Shown here piece by piece: positions 36,202 to 45,368 of a stretch of 64,000 nucleotides of DNA (the first letter of the stretch is position 1; the number at the start of each line of letters is the position of its first letter). The position numbers were made by a program, and so were the translations under genes. The notes below the pieces were generated by a model. It did no database searches. It saw only the letters and a program-made list of their open reading frames with translations, and was not told where the DNA came from. Origin of the DNA: Phycisphaerales bacterium (lineage in GTDB: Bacteria; Planctomycetota; Phycisphaerae; Phycisphaerales; UBA1924); NCBI GenBank assembly GCA_027019265.1, contig JALUWX010000032.1, positions 1-64,000 on the forward strand, written 5' to 3'.

Positions 36202-39200
36202 TTAGCGCCGGATGACGACTCGTCGCGCGTCCGGGGGGATCCGGAGGGGGGAGGAGGGGTCGGGCTGGATGCGCGTGCCGTCGATGGTGATGGAGGGGAG
36301 GACGGGGGTCATGGTGGGATTCATGAGGGGGTTGAAGTCGACGAGATAACCGTCCGGTGGTGCACACCCCTCCTCTATGTCGAGGGTGAGGGTGTCTCCC
36401 GAGCGCGAGAGGGTGTAGGAGAGGGACCCGAACCGGGTGATCTGTCGGCGGATCCCGACAGGCTGGTCGTGGTCGAGCCAATCGCGCATGACCCCCGCGC
36501 CGAGGACGATGGTGTCCTGGTCCTCGAAGGCGAAGATCGAGAGGATGGAGAGGATCGCGCCAGACCCGACCCAGGTATGGGGCATGTCCCCGACGAAGCG
36601 CGGGGGCTCGCGGTGCTCCCACGCGATCTCCCCCCACTGCTTCCATCCCTGGGGGTCTCGGAGGGTCATAAGCCAATCGAGGTATTGGTGGGCTCGTTCG
36701 CGCCAACCCAGACGGATGAAGGTCCCGATGAGTCGGACCTCGTAGGGGGTCATGTCGTTCCAGGGCTTGCCCTCGATGCGCCCTTGGGTGGAGGTCCAGG
36801 CGCGTTCGAAGGTGTTCCGGAGGAGGGTGTCATCGATGACGTGCGCTGCGCCCGTCGGGTAGTACGCGATCGCGGTGGAGGTAGCGTCGAAGTCACCGAG
36901 CTCGACACACCCGGGGACGTAGTTGATGTTGTGGTGTGTGGTCGCGCGGGTGATGGAATCAGAGAGGGACTGCCCGAACTCGATCGCGAGTTTCTCGAAT
37001 CGGACGCGGTCTGATTCGTGTCCGAGTTCATCGGCGAGTCGGACGGCGTCCCACAGACCCCGATCGATCCAGAAGTCGTCCCAGTAGGAGTGCATGGGTT
37101 TTTCGGAGTAGCCCTCGTGGCTGATGGATTCGGGCATGAGCCCGGCGCTGGCGCGGGCGATAGGGTCGGTGGTGTCCGTGTACTCGGGGGTGAGTCGTGT
37201 GTTGCGCATCATCTCGATGTAGTCAACAGCTTTCACGACGTTGGGGTAGAGCTTCGATGCGAGGGCTTTGTCGAAGTTCCCCCCCGCTTCGACGGCGTTT
37301 CGGATCGCGAAAATGAACTCGCCGGGCGCGTCGTTCTCGTCCACGGGGTCGGGTCCGCGGAAATCGACGACACAGGGGACTTTGCCGTTGTCGTATTGGT
37401 ACGGCGCGTACCAGGTGATGAAGCGTTTCGCGTCGTCGGCGCGTCCGAGCGCGATCAGCGCGGCGGAGGTCATCGCGCCGTCTCGAATCCAGGATCGTTC
37501 GTAGGAGCGGGACCCGGGCTGGATGCCTGGGCCGTCCACGTTGATGAGGATGTAGGCGAGGTTCGCGCGGAGGGTGTCCTGGAGGTCTTGGTGGGACTCG
37601 GGAAGCACGAGTTCGGTCGTGGTGAGGAGCTCGGTCCAGCGGGATTGTTCGTGGGCTTCGACCCGGGCGAAGGAATCGATTGATGGGGAGTCCAACTCGG
37701 CGCGATCGTTCATGGGGAGCGCGGCGATGATGGTGTGTGACCCGTTTGGTTCGAGGGTGAAGTCATAGAGCATCGCCGCGCTTGCGAATTGCGCGCTGTC
37801 GATGCTTGCGTTCGGGGCGCGGCGGGATGGATCGGCGAGTGCTTGGGTGAGGGGGGTGGCCGGGATGTCGGTGACGAGCGTGCTGGACGACGGTTCGCTG
37901 AATATCGCGAAGGGGGCGCTGTTGATCGTGATGGTGTCGTGCGCAGCGCGGGCGGAACTGACGGGGATGGTCCCTCCGACGGTGTTGAGGAACTGCGCTG
38001 CGGGGAGGACCTGGAAGGGTCGGGCAGCGAGCGCGAGGGTGAAGGAATGATTGACGTTCGTTGTGTTGGACAGGGTGTAGCGGACGAGCGCGATGTCGGA
38101 CCCGGAGAGGTCCGTGGTGAGGGGGGTGATGTCGAGGGTGAAGGTATCGTGGGTCCAGCGGGTGTCGGGGGTCGGAAGCCCGGGCGCGTGGAGGGTGTTG
38201 GTGATGTCCACATCGGCCCAGGTGATGACAGCGTTGTCTTTGATGACGAAGGGTTCGAGGGTTGGGCCTCGTTTGAAGGGCTCGATCGCGCCGTCGGCGC
38301 TGACGAGGGCTTCGTCGTGGTGCTCGGGGAGCCCGGCGACGGTCCAGGGGGAGAGCTCGGTGAAGGAACGGGGGTAGGCGCCTCGTGGCGCGAGCGTGGC
38401 GAGATGGGTGATGTAGTCGTTCGCGCCGGGGTACAGCTCAACGGGGGCGAAGGCGATCGCGCGGAGTGTCGCGTTGCCTTGGACGGCGATGCGGATGTGC
38501 TGGGCTTCGGTCTCGGGGGTGTGGACGGTGTTGTTCTCGCTCGGGTTTCGGAGCTGCGCGAGGGTTTGGTAGGACTGCGCGTCGATGGAGGACTCGATGG
38601 TGTAGGACTCGGGCGGTGTCTCCCAATCGAGGGTGATGGCGCTGAACTCGACGGGAGTGTCGAAGGTGAGCGCGAGGGTGTTGTTGTTTGTTGCGGACCA
38701 GGAGAGGCGGCCGTCGGGTGCGACGCGTCCGAGGTACTCGCTCCCGCTGCTCGCGCGGGGCTCGGTGGGTTTGGGTTCGGTGTCGGGGAGGCGCTCATAG
38801 CTGAGTTCATCGAGGTACAGCGAGCCCTTCCCGCCCTGGCTCGCGGTGACGACGATCTCGATGGTGTGGACGCGCTCGAGCGGCGAATCGTCCGGGCCCC
38901 ACGCGAAGGAGACGTGGCGCTTGCGGATGGACTTGGTCTCGTAGTCGCGTGGGTAATCGAAGTCGCGTTCGACGGCCCACCAGACGTTGTCGCCGGAGTC
39001 GTCCACGAGTTTAAACTCGAGTGTGTTTCGTGGTCCGGTGCCTTTGTAACGGAGCGCGAATCGGTAGTTGGGATCGAGGTCGAGATCGACCTGTTTGCGG
39101 ATGATGCAGTATCCGGATCCGGAGGTGAAGTCGTAGTCAATCCGAAGAACGCCGCCGTCCTCGTGAGTCGTCGCGCGGACCCCGTCGGCGAGGACGAGGT

Positions 39201-39333
39201 TCCAATCCGATGGATCGTCGAAGGTGTCGATCGGGGCGCGGGCGTTCGCGCTCGCGCATGCTCCGAGAACCGACGCGATCAGGATAAGGGTGTAGCGAAG
39301 GACGGCTCGCGAAGGCGGGGCGTGCACGCGCAT
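36202..39333 (-). CDS. Large glycoside-hydrolase-like lipoprotein with (alpha/alpha)6 domain
   Basis: 1043 residues. A lipoprotein signal (LILIASVLGAC) is followed by a carbohydrate-binding-like beta-sandwich (about 35-185, ALRYKGTGPRNTLEFKLVDD and SLYLDELSYE). A discoidin-like domain follows at about 200-295, then a large beta domain. From about residue 590 comes a six-hairpin domain: RSYERSWIRDGAMTSAALIA, YWDDFWIDRGLWDAVRLA and KPWNDMTPYEVRLIGTFIR, resembling glucoamylase/GH15-like and related families. The acidic residues in WIRDG, YWDDFW and WNDM are candidates for catalysis. The exact family and substrate are not clear. It starts 25 bases after the stop of the dockerin-tagged gene at 39359 and belongs to the lacI-led operon. 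Confidence 0.72.
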   Translation of the reverse strand: MRVHAPPSRAVLRYTLILIASVLGACASANARAPIDTFDDPSDWNLVLADGVRATTHEDGGVLRIDYDFTSGSGYCIIRKQVDLDLDPNYRFALRYKGTGPRNTLEFKLVDDSGDNVWWAVERDFDYPRDYETKSIRKRHVSFAWGPDDSPLERVHTIEIVVTASQGGKGSLYLDELSYERLPDTEPKPTEPRASSGSEYLGRVAPDGRLSWSATNNNTLALTFDTPVEFSAITLDWETPPESYTIESSIDAQSYQTLAQLRNPSENNTVHTPETEAQHIRIAVQGNATLRAIAFAPVELYPGANDYITHLATLAPRGAYPRSFTELSPWTVAGLPEHHDEALVSADGAIEPFKRGPTLEPFVIKDNAVITWADVDITNTLHAPGLPTPDTRWTHDTFTLDITPLTTDLSGSDIALVRYTLSNTTNVNHSFTLALAARPFQVLPAAQFLNTVGGTIPVSSARAAHDTITINSAPFAIFSEPSSSTLVTDIPATPLTQALADPSRRAPNASIDSAQFASAAMLYDFTLEPNGSHTIIAALPMNDRAELDSPSIDSFARVEAHEQSRWTELLTTTELVLPESHQDLQDTLRANLAYILINVDGPGIQPGSRSYERSWIRDGAMTSAALIALGRADDAKRFITWYAPYQYDNGKVPCVVDFRGPDPVDENDAPGEFIFAIRNAVEAGGNFDKALASKLYPNVVKAVDYIEMMRNTRLTPEYTDTTDPIARASAGLMPESISHEGYSEKPMHSYWDDFWIDRGLWDAVRLADELGHESDRVRFEKLAIEFGQSLSDSITRATTHHNINYVPGCVELGDFDATSTAIAYYPTGAAHVIDDTLLRNTFERAWTSTQGRIEGKPWNDMTPYEVRLIGTFIRLGWRERAHQYLDWLMTLRDPQGWKQWGEIAWEHREPPRFVGDMPHTWVGSGAILSILSIFAFEDQDTIVLGAGVMRDWLDHDQPVGIRRQITRFGSLSYTLSRSGDTLTLDIEEGCAPPDGYLVDFNPLMNPTMTPVLPSITIDGTRIQPDPSSPLRIPPDARRVVIRR

Positions 39334-39358
39334 CGGTGGTCAAGCTCCGGTTGAGGTA

Positions 39359-41656
39359 TCAGGGACAACCCTGGATGAAACGATTCAGGAACAGGGAGAG
39401 GTCGAAGAAGTCGAACTCTCCGAAGGGGCGCGCGATGTCGGCGCGGGAATCTCGGTTGTGGTACGCGCTGAGGAACGCGGAGAGATCGAAGAAGTCGAGC
39501 TCTCCGAGGGGTGCGCCGTAGTCCGCTGGACATTCGGGTCGGTAGTCCACGGCGAGGACATTCGTCACAGACCCGGGCTCGATGAGCTCCGCGAGCCCGA
39601 TCGCGCCGATGACGACGTCGGGGAGCCCCGCGTCGGGTGGGGTGTATCCGGGATCGATGGCGGATCGGCGGTAGAGTATGGATGCGCCCGTTGCGAAGGT
39701 CGCGCGTGCGCCGCGCCGGTAGGCGTTGTATGCGCCAACGGTTGGTGCGGTGTCACCCAAGGCGCCGAAGGCCATGAGGGACGGGAAGGTCGTGACGTTC
39801 CCGGGGTGGTCGGAGAGGGAGTCGGCGTGGTAGCCCCCCCACTCGGGCTTGGTGGTCCCGGCGCTGAAGACGGTAGAGAAATCCGGCGTGTTGTCGTCCG
39901 TCCATCCTCCGTGGGACGCGAGGAGGTTGCGCATGTGGGTTTCCCAATCGGGGTCATCGCGCATGGCGCTCGATCCGATCCAGGGGTAGTGCGAGACGAA
40001 GGCTGGGAGATGACCGCCCGGCCAGTTCGTGGTGACGGGGAAGTTGTTGATGTAGGACGCGCTGGGGAGGGCGCTCCGATCGAGCCAGTAGTCGAGGGCG
40101 CTGCTGGAGTTCCCGTACATCGCGGCTTGTTCGATGAAGAGGACGGCTTCGTTGAACGCGCCGCTCCCGGACCCGAGGTCCGGGCCTCCGCTCTGGATCG
40201 CGCGGAAGTAGATGTTGTTCGTCCAGGGCTGGATGTAAGAGTCCCAGTTCTCGACCCGGTTGATGATGGTGTCGGCGGCGAGGACGATCTGGGGGTCATC
40301 GAAGTAGAAACGGCGCGCCCGATCGGCGGCCGTCACGATGAGCATGGTGCTCAGGGTTGCGTATTCATCGCTCCAGCCGGGCGCAGCGTTCCCTGTGAAG
40401 GGGTCGTACCAATGGTGCATGATCCCGTCGGCGGTAACCCGGGGAACGATCCCGTCGGGTTTGAGCCCGGCGTATCGGTCGAGGATGTCGCGGACGATGG
40501 GTGCGGAATCGGATGAGCCGTCGATCGAGTCCTTGACGAGGTGGAGCATGATGACCCACGCGGCGCCGTCGGGGCTCGGGGGGTGGAAGCGTGTGTTTCC
40601 GGCGATGACATCGGCGTCGGTGACCCACCCGCTGGGTCGGCCGTCGGCGGCGATGAGACCCTGCGCGAAGGTGACGGCCTGGTCGAACTCGTCGCGGAGC
40701 CAATCTTCGTAGTCGAGGTCGGGGTCGTCGGTGTCTCGGACGGATTCGATGGAGTCGTCCGACGCGAGGAGCATGGATCCGTCGGCGCTGATCGCGATAC
40801 CCGTAAGATCCGAGGAGGAGACGAGGTAATCGGATGGCGCGTACGCGAACAGCCCCGTGACCTGGAACCAGGGCACGAAGCGGACGCGGGCGTTGTCCCC
40901 ATCGCCCGCGCCCTGCGCGATGAACGCGCCTTCGTGCCAGACGTTGCCGTAGTGCTCGGAATAGGCGATCCCTCGCGCGTTGGAGAGGGCGCCGATGGTG
41001 TCGAAGGTCGGGGTGGCGTTGTCGAGATCGATTGCGTACAGGGTCGATTCGGTTGCAACGGTGACGGTGTTGATGCGCGGCGCGAGCGCAATCCCGACGG
41101 CGGGCTCGGCGCTTGGGATGCTCATCGTGCGCGAGAGGACCCCTGTGATCGAGTTCCGGAAGGCGTTGTAGATCCGGATGTTCCCGTCGATTGTTGAGAC
41201 CCAGAGCTCCCCCTTGTGGTGCAGAGCGGCCGGGGCTTGGCCCGAGAGGTCGTCGAGGTTCGCGCGAGCGAAGAGAGAGAGCTGTTCGCTCGTGGTGTCG
41301 TACCGGAGGATCGTGTCGGACCCGAGCCCGTCGGTGCTTGGTTCGTCGTCGGTCAGGATGATGAAGAGGGATCGTCCTGAGCTGGTCCATGCGAGGGCGC
41401 GCGGGCCGTCGGGTGATGTGTCGAGGGTCATCCACGGCGCCAGGGCGTTCAGTTCGGCGCGGGTGATGGTGTGGAGGAGGGTCTCTCGGACATCGCGGAA
41501 CTCGATGGTGTCGGTCGTGGTGTCGGCGCTTGCGTACCACCCGCTCAGACTCGCCGCGGCGATCGCGTCGGCGCGGGGAGCGTCCCCCCACTGCTGCGCG
41601 ACGGGGGCCGCGAAGGTTGTGCTTGCGATCAGGGTTGGAACAACGATGGAACGCAT
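39359..41656 (-). CDS. Secreted beta-propeller / (alpha/alpha) enzyme-like protein with dockerin-like module
   Basis: 765 residues. A signal peptide (MRSIVVPTLIASTTFAAPVA) is followed by a propeller-like part with repeated short strands (about 40-290: GELWVSTIDGNIRIYNAF, VGIALAPRINTVTVATESTL, LTGIAISADGSMLLASDD). A helical domain follows at about 310-690 (AAWVIMLHLVKDSIDG, MLIVTAADRARRFYFDDPQI, GAFNEAVLFIEQAAMYGN), like glucoamylase-type folds. The end is a dockerin-like pair with both calcium loops degenerate (ADYGAPLGELDFFD and ADIARPFGEFDFFD). The GAGGAG site overlaps the lacI stop codon 5 bases before, so the gene is co-transcribed with the regulator. ATG 41656 gives a signal peptide; the frame above it is a lacI shadow. 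Substrate unknown. Confidence 0.75.
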   Translation of the reverse strand: MRSIVVPTLIASTTFAAPVAQQWGDAPRADAIAAASLSGWYASADTTTDTIEFRDVRETLLHTITRAELNALAPWMTLDTSPDGPRALAWTSSGRSLFIILTDDEPSTDGLGSDTILRYDTTSEQLSLFARANLDDLSGQAPAALHHKGELWVSTIDGNIRIYNAFRNSITGVLSRTMSIPSAEPAVGIALAPRINTVTVATESTLYAIDLDNATPTFDTIGALSNARGIAYSEHYGNVWHEGAFIAQGAGDGDNARVRFVPWFQVTGLFAYAPSDYLVSSSDLTGIAISADGSMLLASDDSIESVRDTDDPDLDYEDWLRDEFDQAVTFAQGLIAADGRPSGWVTDADVIAGNTRFHPPSPDGAAWVIMLHLVKDSIDGSSDSAPIVRDILDRYAGLKPDGIVPRVTADGIMHHWYDPFTGNAAPGWSDEYATLSTMLIVTAADRARRFYFDDPQIVLAADTIINRVENWDSYIQPWTNNIYFRAIQSGGPDLGSGSGAFNEAVLFIEQAAMYGNSSSALDYWLDRSALPSASYINNFPVTTNWPGGHLPAFVSHYPWIGSSAMRDDPDWETHMRNLLASHGGWTDDNTPDFSTVFSAGTTKPEWGGYHADSLSDHPGNVTTFPSLMAFGALGDTAPTVGAYNAYRRGARATFATGASILYRRSAIDPGYTPPDAGLPDVVIGAIGLAELIEPGSVTNVLAVDYRPECPADYGAPLGELDFFDLSAFLSAYHNRDSRADIARPFGEFDFFDLSLFLNRFIQGCP

Positions 41657-41661
41657 GGGGA

Positions 41662-42714
41662 TCAGTGCTCCTCGGGTGAGGCGCTTGATTGACGGGGGAT
41701 GAAGCTTGCGGCGAGTCGCGCGTGGCGCGGCGCGCTCTCGGGCTCCTCGATCCGACGGATGATCGCTTCGATGGCGGCGAACCCGATTTCCTTGACGGGC
41801 ATACGCACGGAAGAGAGCTTGGGACGGACGAGGGAACAGAGCTGGGAATCGTCGAACCCGACGATCCGGAGCTGCTCGGGGATCTCGACCCCTCGGTCCC
41901 GGGCTGCGTTTGCGATCCCGATCGCGATCTCGTCGTTCGCGGCGAAGACGGCGGTATCTTCGAGCTTCCCTTCGTCGAGCATGGACTGCGCCCAGTCCCA
42001 GCCCCAATCGAAGGAGAACTCGCGCCGTGCGATCTGGTCCGCTCGGGGTTCGTGCCCGTGGGCTTTGAGGACATCGCAGAACGCGCCGAGACGGGATTCG
42101 GAGTCGATGTTCCCACGGTGCGCGCCGACGAAGTAGCAGCGATCCGGTGTGGTGGCTTGGACCAGGTGCTCGACGGCTTTGCGTGCTCCGGCAACGTTGT
42201 CCACGACGATGGTCTCGACATCAAGACCGGGCTCGTCGATCCCGATGACGACCACGGGATGATCGATCCGGTTGATCCCGTCGAGGTCGAGCTCGACCCC
42301 GGATCGTTCGGTGATCATGACAATGAGCCCGTCCACGAGATCGAGGGCGAACCCGTTCTCCGGGCCGGAGTTCACACGGTGCGCGTTGGAGCTGACGAGG
42401 AGGTGGTATCCGAGCTCGCAGGCGCGTTCGTCGAGCTTGAACATGAGCTCGGAGTAGAACTCGCCGTGGATGTCGGGGAGGGAGACCCCGATGACGCGCG
42501 ATCTCTTGGTGAGGAGACCCTTCGCGAAGAGGTTGGGTCGGTACTCAAGGTCCTGAATCGCAGCTCGGACCCGGTCCGCTGTGGTCGCGGAGACCTTGTC
42601 GGGGGTATTGAGGACCCGGCTGACGGTCGCGATGGACACGCCGGCGCGTTCGGCGACGGATCGGATCGAAACCGATCCAGTTCGTTGGGTGCTGCTTGCT
42701 TCGTTGCCCTTCAT
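41662..42714 (-). CDS. LacI-family transcriptional regulator
   Basis: 350 residues. The helix-turn-helix and hinge are typical (SIRSVAERAGVSIATVSRVL, then DRVRAAIQDLEYRPN). The periplasmic-binding-like effector domain has VIGVSLPDIHGEFYSELM, GLIVMITERSGVEL and FAANDEIAIGIANAARDRG, followed by LRIVGFDDSQLCSLVRPKLS. It should bind a sugar and act as a repressor at the four near-palindromes at 42734, 44380, 50501 and 52281. One of these lies 20 bases upstream of its own start, so it probably controls itself. ATG 42714 has no clear Shine-Dalgarno; the ATG at 42756 would add 14 residues. It heads the minus-strand operon that continues with the gene at 39359. Confidence 0.93.
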   Translation of the reverse strand: MKGNEASSTQRTGSVSIRSVAERAGVSIATVSRVLNTPDKVSATTADRVRAAIQDLEYRPNLFAKGLLTKRSRVIGVSLPDIHGEFYSELMFKLDERACELGYHLLVSSNAHRVNSGPENGFALDLVDGLIVMITERSGVELDLDGINRIDHPVVVIGIDEPGLDVETIVVDNVAGARKAVEHLVQATTPDRCYFVGAHRGNIDSESRLGAFCDVLKAHGHEPRADQIARREFSFDWGWDWAQSMLDEGKLEDTAVFAANDEIAIGIANAARDRGVEIPEQLRIVGFDDSQLCSLVRPKLSSVRMPVKEIGFAAIEAIIRRIEEPESAPRHARLAASFIPRQSSASPEEH

Positions 42715-42732
42715 TGGGGATGATGATACCAC

Positions 42733-44262
42733 ATGAAAACGCTTACACGAACACAATTCGCCGTCAGTGTGCTTCTTGGTGGATCGATTTCCTCGATCGG
42801 ATGCGCGTCGTCGGCTGATCGGACCACGGTGAGTTCGGCGGATTCATGGTCCGTCGTGGACGCGAACACGCTTGTGATTGAGTCGGATCCGTCGATCCCG
42901 AGGCCGCCGTTCGTTTTCTCAAAGAACGACGAGAAGCTCCTCGACGAGATCCAACACGCGACCTTCGTGTACTTCTGGAACGCGGTTGCGCCGGAAACAG
43001 GGATGGTGTACGACCGGACGAGCAGCGATGTGGTGAGCGTTGCTGGGGTGGGGTTCCAGCTGGCCGCGCTCCCGATCGGGGTTGAGCGGGGGTGGGTGTC
43101 CAAGGAGGATGCGGAAGCCCGAACTCGGCTCATCATCGATTCGCTCTCGGATGCGCCGAGCAATCGGAAGGCGGGGTTGTTCTACCACTTCATCAACCCC
43201 CACGACGCGTCCGCGCGTCGGGTGGGCCGGGAGCTCGTGGTGAGCACGGTCGATTCGGCGCTGCTTTTCTCGGGGATGATCGTCGCTGGAGAGTATTTTA
43301 AGGGGGATCTGAAGCGGGATATTGATGCGTTGGTGGAGGCCGCGGATTGGTCGTTCTTCTTGGAGACTCCCGGCGGGGAAGCACCGGATGCGCCGTTCCT
43401 GAGTCTGGGGTGGAAGCCGTCCGCCGATGAAGTTCCGACCGGGGACGGGTCGTTGCTCCCGTTTTATTGGATCGATTCGGGAGATGAGCATCGGTTGTCC
43501 ACGCTGCTCGGGGTGTGTGCGCCGGATCCTGATCATCGGGTCCCGGTGAGCACCTATTGGCATCTCCGTCGGCAGATCGGGTACCACGAGGGTCAGGGGT
43601 ATGTGTCGTGGTTCCCGTACTCGGGGGCGCTGTTCACGGCTTTCTTCGAGCACCTGTTCGTGGATCGCGCGTCGATGGGGGTGGACGATCCGTCAGCGCA
43701 CGGGGTGACCCAGCGTGCGAAGATCGATTGGTGGGAGAACTCCCGTCGGCTCGTGAATCTCCATCGGGATCGCGCGATCGAGAACCCGCTCGGGCTCCCG
43801 ACCTTGGGTGAGCGTGCGTGGGGGTTCAGCGCGAGCGATGGGCCGGAGGGGTATCTGGTGTCGGCGCAGTATCCGTCGAAAGTCACGATGGACGGCGCAC
43901 GGGTGAATCTGGACTATGCGAACTGGGATCCGCAGGAGAACTGGGGCGACGGTGTGGTGGCGCCGTATGCGCCGGGGGCGTCGATCATGTTCGAGCCGAG
44001 GTATGCGGTTGAGGCGCTTCGTTTCGCGCGTTCGATTGAGGGTCCCGATGGAGAACCCGGGGTATGGCGCGGGGACTGGGGGTTTGCTGATGCGTACCGA
44101 CTCGGGGAGGACGGGAAGACGGACTGGGTGGCCGAGGATTTTGTCGCGATCAGCCAGGGCCCCCTGATTCTGGGGATTGAAAACGCACGGAGCGGGCTGA
44201 TCTGGGAGTTGTTCATGTCGAGCGAGGTCATCCGATCGGGGATCGCGCGTTTGGATGAATGA
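42733..44262 (+). CDS. GH144-like (glucoamylase family, COG5368) lipoprotein
   Basis: 509 residues with a lipoprotein signal (lipobox region ISSIGC, Cys24). The body matches the glucoamylase-like (alpha/alpha)6 family that includes GH144 endo-beta-1,2-glucanases: LLDEIQHATFVYFWNAV, GMVYDRTSSDVVSVAGVGF, KAGLFYHFIN, VSTVDSALLFSGMIVAGEYF cut here, WGFSASDGPEGY and the final FVAISQGPLILGIENARSGL. It is anchored to a membrane facing outside the cytoplasm. Cleavage of beta-1,2-glucan is plausible because a GH94 phosphorylase follows; other glucans are not excluded. The ATG coincides with a LacI-type operator (42734-42747). The signal peptide leaves little doubt about the start. Confidence 0.82.
   Translation: MKTLTRTQFAVSVLLGGSISSIGCASSADRTTVSSADSWSVVDANTLVIESDPSIPRPPFVFSKNDEKLLDEIQHATFVYFWNAVAPETGMVYDRTSSDVVSVAGVGFQLAALPIGVERGWVSKEDAEARTRLIIDSLSDAPSNRKAGLFYHFINPHDASARRVGRELVVSTVDSALLFSGMIVAGEYFKGDLKRDIDALVEAADWSFFLETPGGEAPDAPFLSLGWKPSADEVPTGDGSLLPFYWIDSGDEHRLSTLLGVCAPDPDHRVPVSTYWHLRRQIGYHEGQGYVSWFPYSGALFTAFFEHLFVDRASMGVDDPSAHGVTQRAKIDWWENSRRLVNLHRDRAIENPLGLPTLGERAWGFSASDGPEGYLVSAQYPSKVTMDGARVNLDYANWDPQENWGDGVVAPYAPGASIMFEPRYAVEALRFARSIEGPDGEPGVWRGDWGFADAYRLGEDGKTDWVAEDFVAISQGPLILGIENARSGLIWELFMSSEVIRSGIARLDE
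42734..42747. promoter_or_regulatory. LacI-type operator between lacI and the GH144-like gene
   Basis: TGAAAACGCTTACA is a near-palindrome around a central CG, of the kind bound by LacI/CcpA-family proteins. It begins at the second base of the GH144-like start codon and lies 20 bases upstream of the lacI start, so it can serve both divergent genes. Confidence 0.65.
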
Positions 44263-44289
44263 TTTCGTGTCACAATGGGGATTTTGTGG

Positions 44290-44308
44290 TCAGAAACGGT
44301 GTTTCTGA
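44290..44308 (+). terminator. Hairpin after the GH144-like gene
   Basis: TCAGAAAC and GTTTCTGA flank a 3-base loop (8-bp stem), 28 bases after the stop codon. No T-run follows, so it may be only a weak terminator or an mRNA-stabilising stem. Confidence 0.3.
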
Positions 44309-44351
44309 GCTCGAACCGGGACATCGAATCTTAAAAAAATCTACGTGGGTC

Positions 44352-44393
44352 TTGAATGGGGTCGGTTGATCCCGCACAATGTAACCGTTTTCA
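44352..44393 (+). promoter_or_regulatory. Promoter with overlapping LacI-type operator, upstream of the PEP-CTERM gene
   Basis: TTGAAT (44352-44357) and CACAAT (44375-44380) are 17 bases apart. The near-palindrome TGTAACCGTTTTCA occupies 44380-44393, over the expected transcription start. This is an arrangement in which a LacI-type repressor would block initiation. Confidence 0.6.
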
Positions 44394-44472
44394 GGGATCG
44401 GACCCGTTGCGACTCCGTGTGGGGCCGGGCCGGTCAGATGAAAGTGACAACGCGCAAGCGAGGAGAGAAATC

Positions 44473-45255
44473 ATGAAGAACACCATCAAACTCGGGATCG
44501 GGATCGCGATGTGCGCGGGGACGATTGCGACGGCGTCGGTGAGCGAGATCAACGGCTTTGAGGATGCGCCCCGCCTGTTCAACGATCGTCCGGGGAGCAA
44601 CCTGACCTACATGAGCAACTACGACGCGATGGGGTCGAGCGTGTCGTTCTCGGAAGACAACTACGGGACGGGCGGGTTCGCGAACCGTCACGCATCGTGG
44701 TTCTCCGACGGGATGGGGAACAAGGTCGATATGGACTACGCGGACGCGTTCGACATGCAGATGACGATGCGGATCAATGATGCATCGAGCGTTGACAACG
44801 TGGAGGCCGGTTTCCAGTTCGACCTGTTCGGGTTCGGACTCTTCGGGGTGCTCTCGAGCTCCGGCGAGATCGCCGCGTTCGGTTCGGTGCTTCCGTTCCA
44901 CTCGTTCGGTGCGGGTCTGTACAACGTGGGTGACGAGCTCATGCTCCGCATGGTTCACACTCCGGGCGCGGGCGAGTTCAGCGGGACCAACTCCACGATG
45001 GAGTACATGTACAACAACGTCACCCAGGGCACGGGTTGGGTGAGCTCGGGCGCGATCGACTTCACGACCCTTGAGGGCGGGATCCCCGATGCGTTCGCGG
45101 CGTTCGCCGGTGTCGGTGCGCAGATCAACAACCCCGACGCCATCGATGGCTCGGTCAGCATCGATTACTACGGGATCACGACCTCGGTCCCTGCGCCGAC
45201 GTCGCTCGCGATGCTCGGGCTTGCGGGTCTGGGCGCGGCGCGTCGCCGCCGTTGA
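44473..45255 (+). CDS. Exported PEP-CTERM-like protein of the glucan locus
   Basis: 260 residues. Signal peptide (MKNTIKLGIGIAMCAGTIATA), a Gly/Phe-rich beta-type domain of about 200 residues with no recognised family, and a C-terminal sorting signal (VPAPTSLAMLGLAGLGAA followed by RRRR). Such tails are recognised by exosortase-like enzymes and lead to surface anchoring or release. AGGAG stands 9 bases before ATG 44473. It has its own promoter and operator and lies between the GH144-like and GH94 genes. Binding of the sugar polymer is a plausible role but only inferred from context. Confidence 0.8.
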   Translation: MKNTIKLGIGIAMCAGTIATASVSEINGFEDAPRLFNDRPGSNLTYMSNYDAMGSSVSFSEDNYGTGGFANRHASWFSDGMGNKVDMDYADAFDMQMTMRINDASSVDNVEAGFQFDLFGFGLFGVLSSSGEIAAFGSVLPFHSFGAGLYNVGDELMLRMVHTPGAGEFSGTNSTMEYMYNNVTQGTGWVSSGAIDFTTLEGGIPDAFAAFAGVGAQINNPDAIDGSVSIDYYGITTSVPAPTSLAMLGLAGLGAARRRR

Positions 45256-45267
45256 TTCGGGTTGCTC

Positions 45268-45328
45268 TCTCCGGGGGTCCGCTCCCCCCGAGAACCACAC
45301 TTTGGTGTTCCGCTGAGAAGCGGGGCAC
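45268..45328 (+). other. Two hairpins between the PEP-CTERM and GH94 genes
   Basis: The first stem (TCTCCGGGGG at 45268-45277 with CCCCCCGAGA at 45284-45293, one mismatch) and the second (GTGTTCCGCT at 45305-45314 with AGCGGGGCAC at 45319-45328, two G-U pairs) follow each other. Neither has a T-run, so transcription probably reads through. They could protect the upstream message or lower expression of the downstream gene. Confidence 0.4.
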
Positions 45329-45368
45329 CGGTTTCGAGACGAACGACAACACTTGCGAGGCACGAGCA

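Noticed and set aside
35390-36706. N-terminal extension of the repeat protein at 33107-35389
   Set aside because: It overlaps the pseudopilin-like gene in another frame and reads as shadow; the signal peptide begins at 35389.
35425-37014. 529-codon Gly/Val/Asp-rich frame on the plus strand
   Set aside because: Antisense to the pseudopilin-like and 1043-residue hydrolase-like genes; low-complexity composition typical of a shadow.
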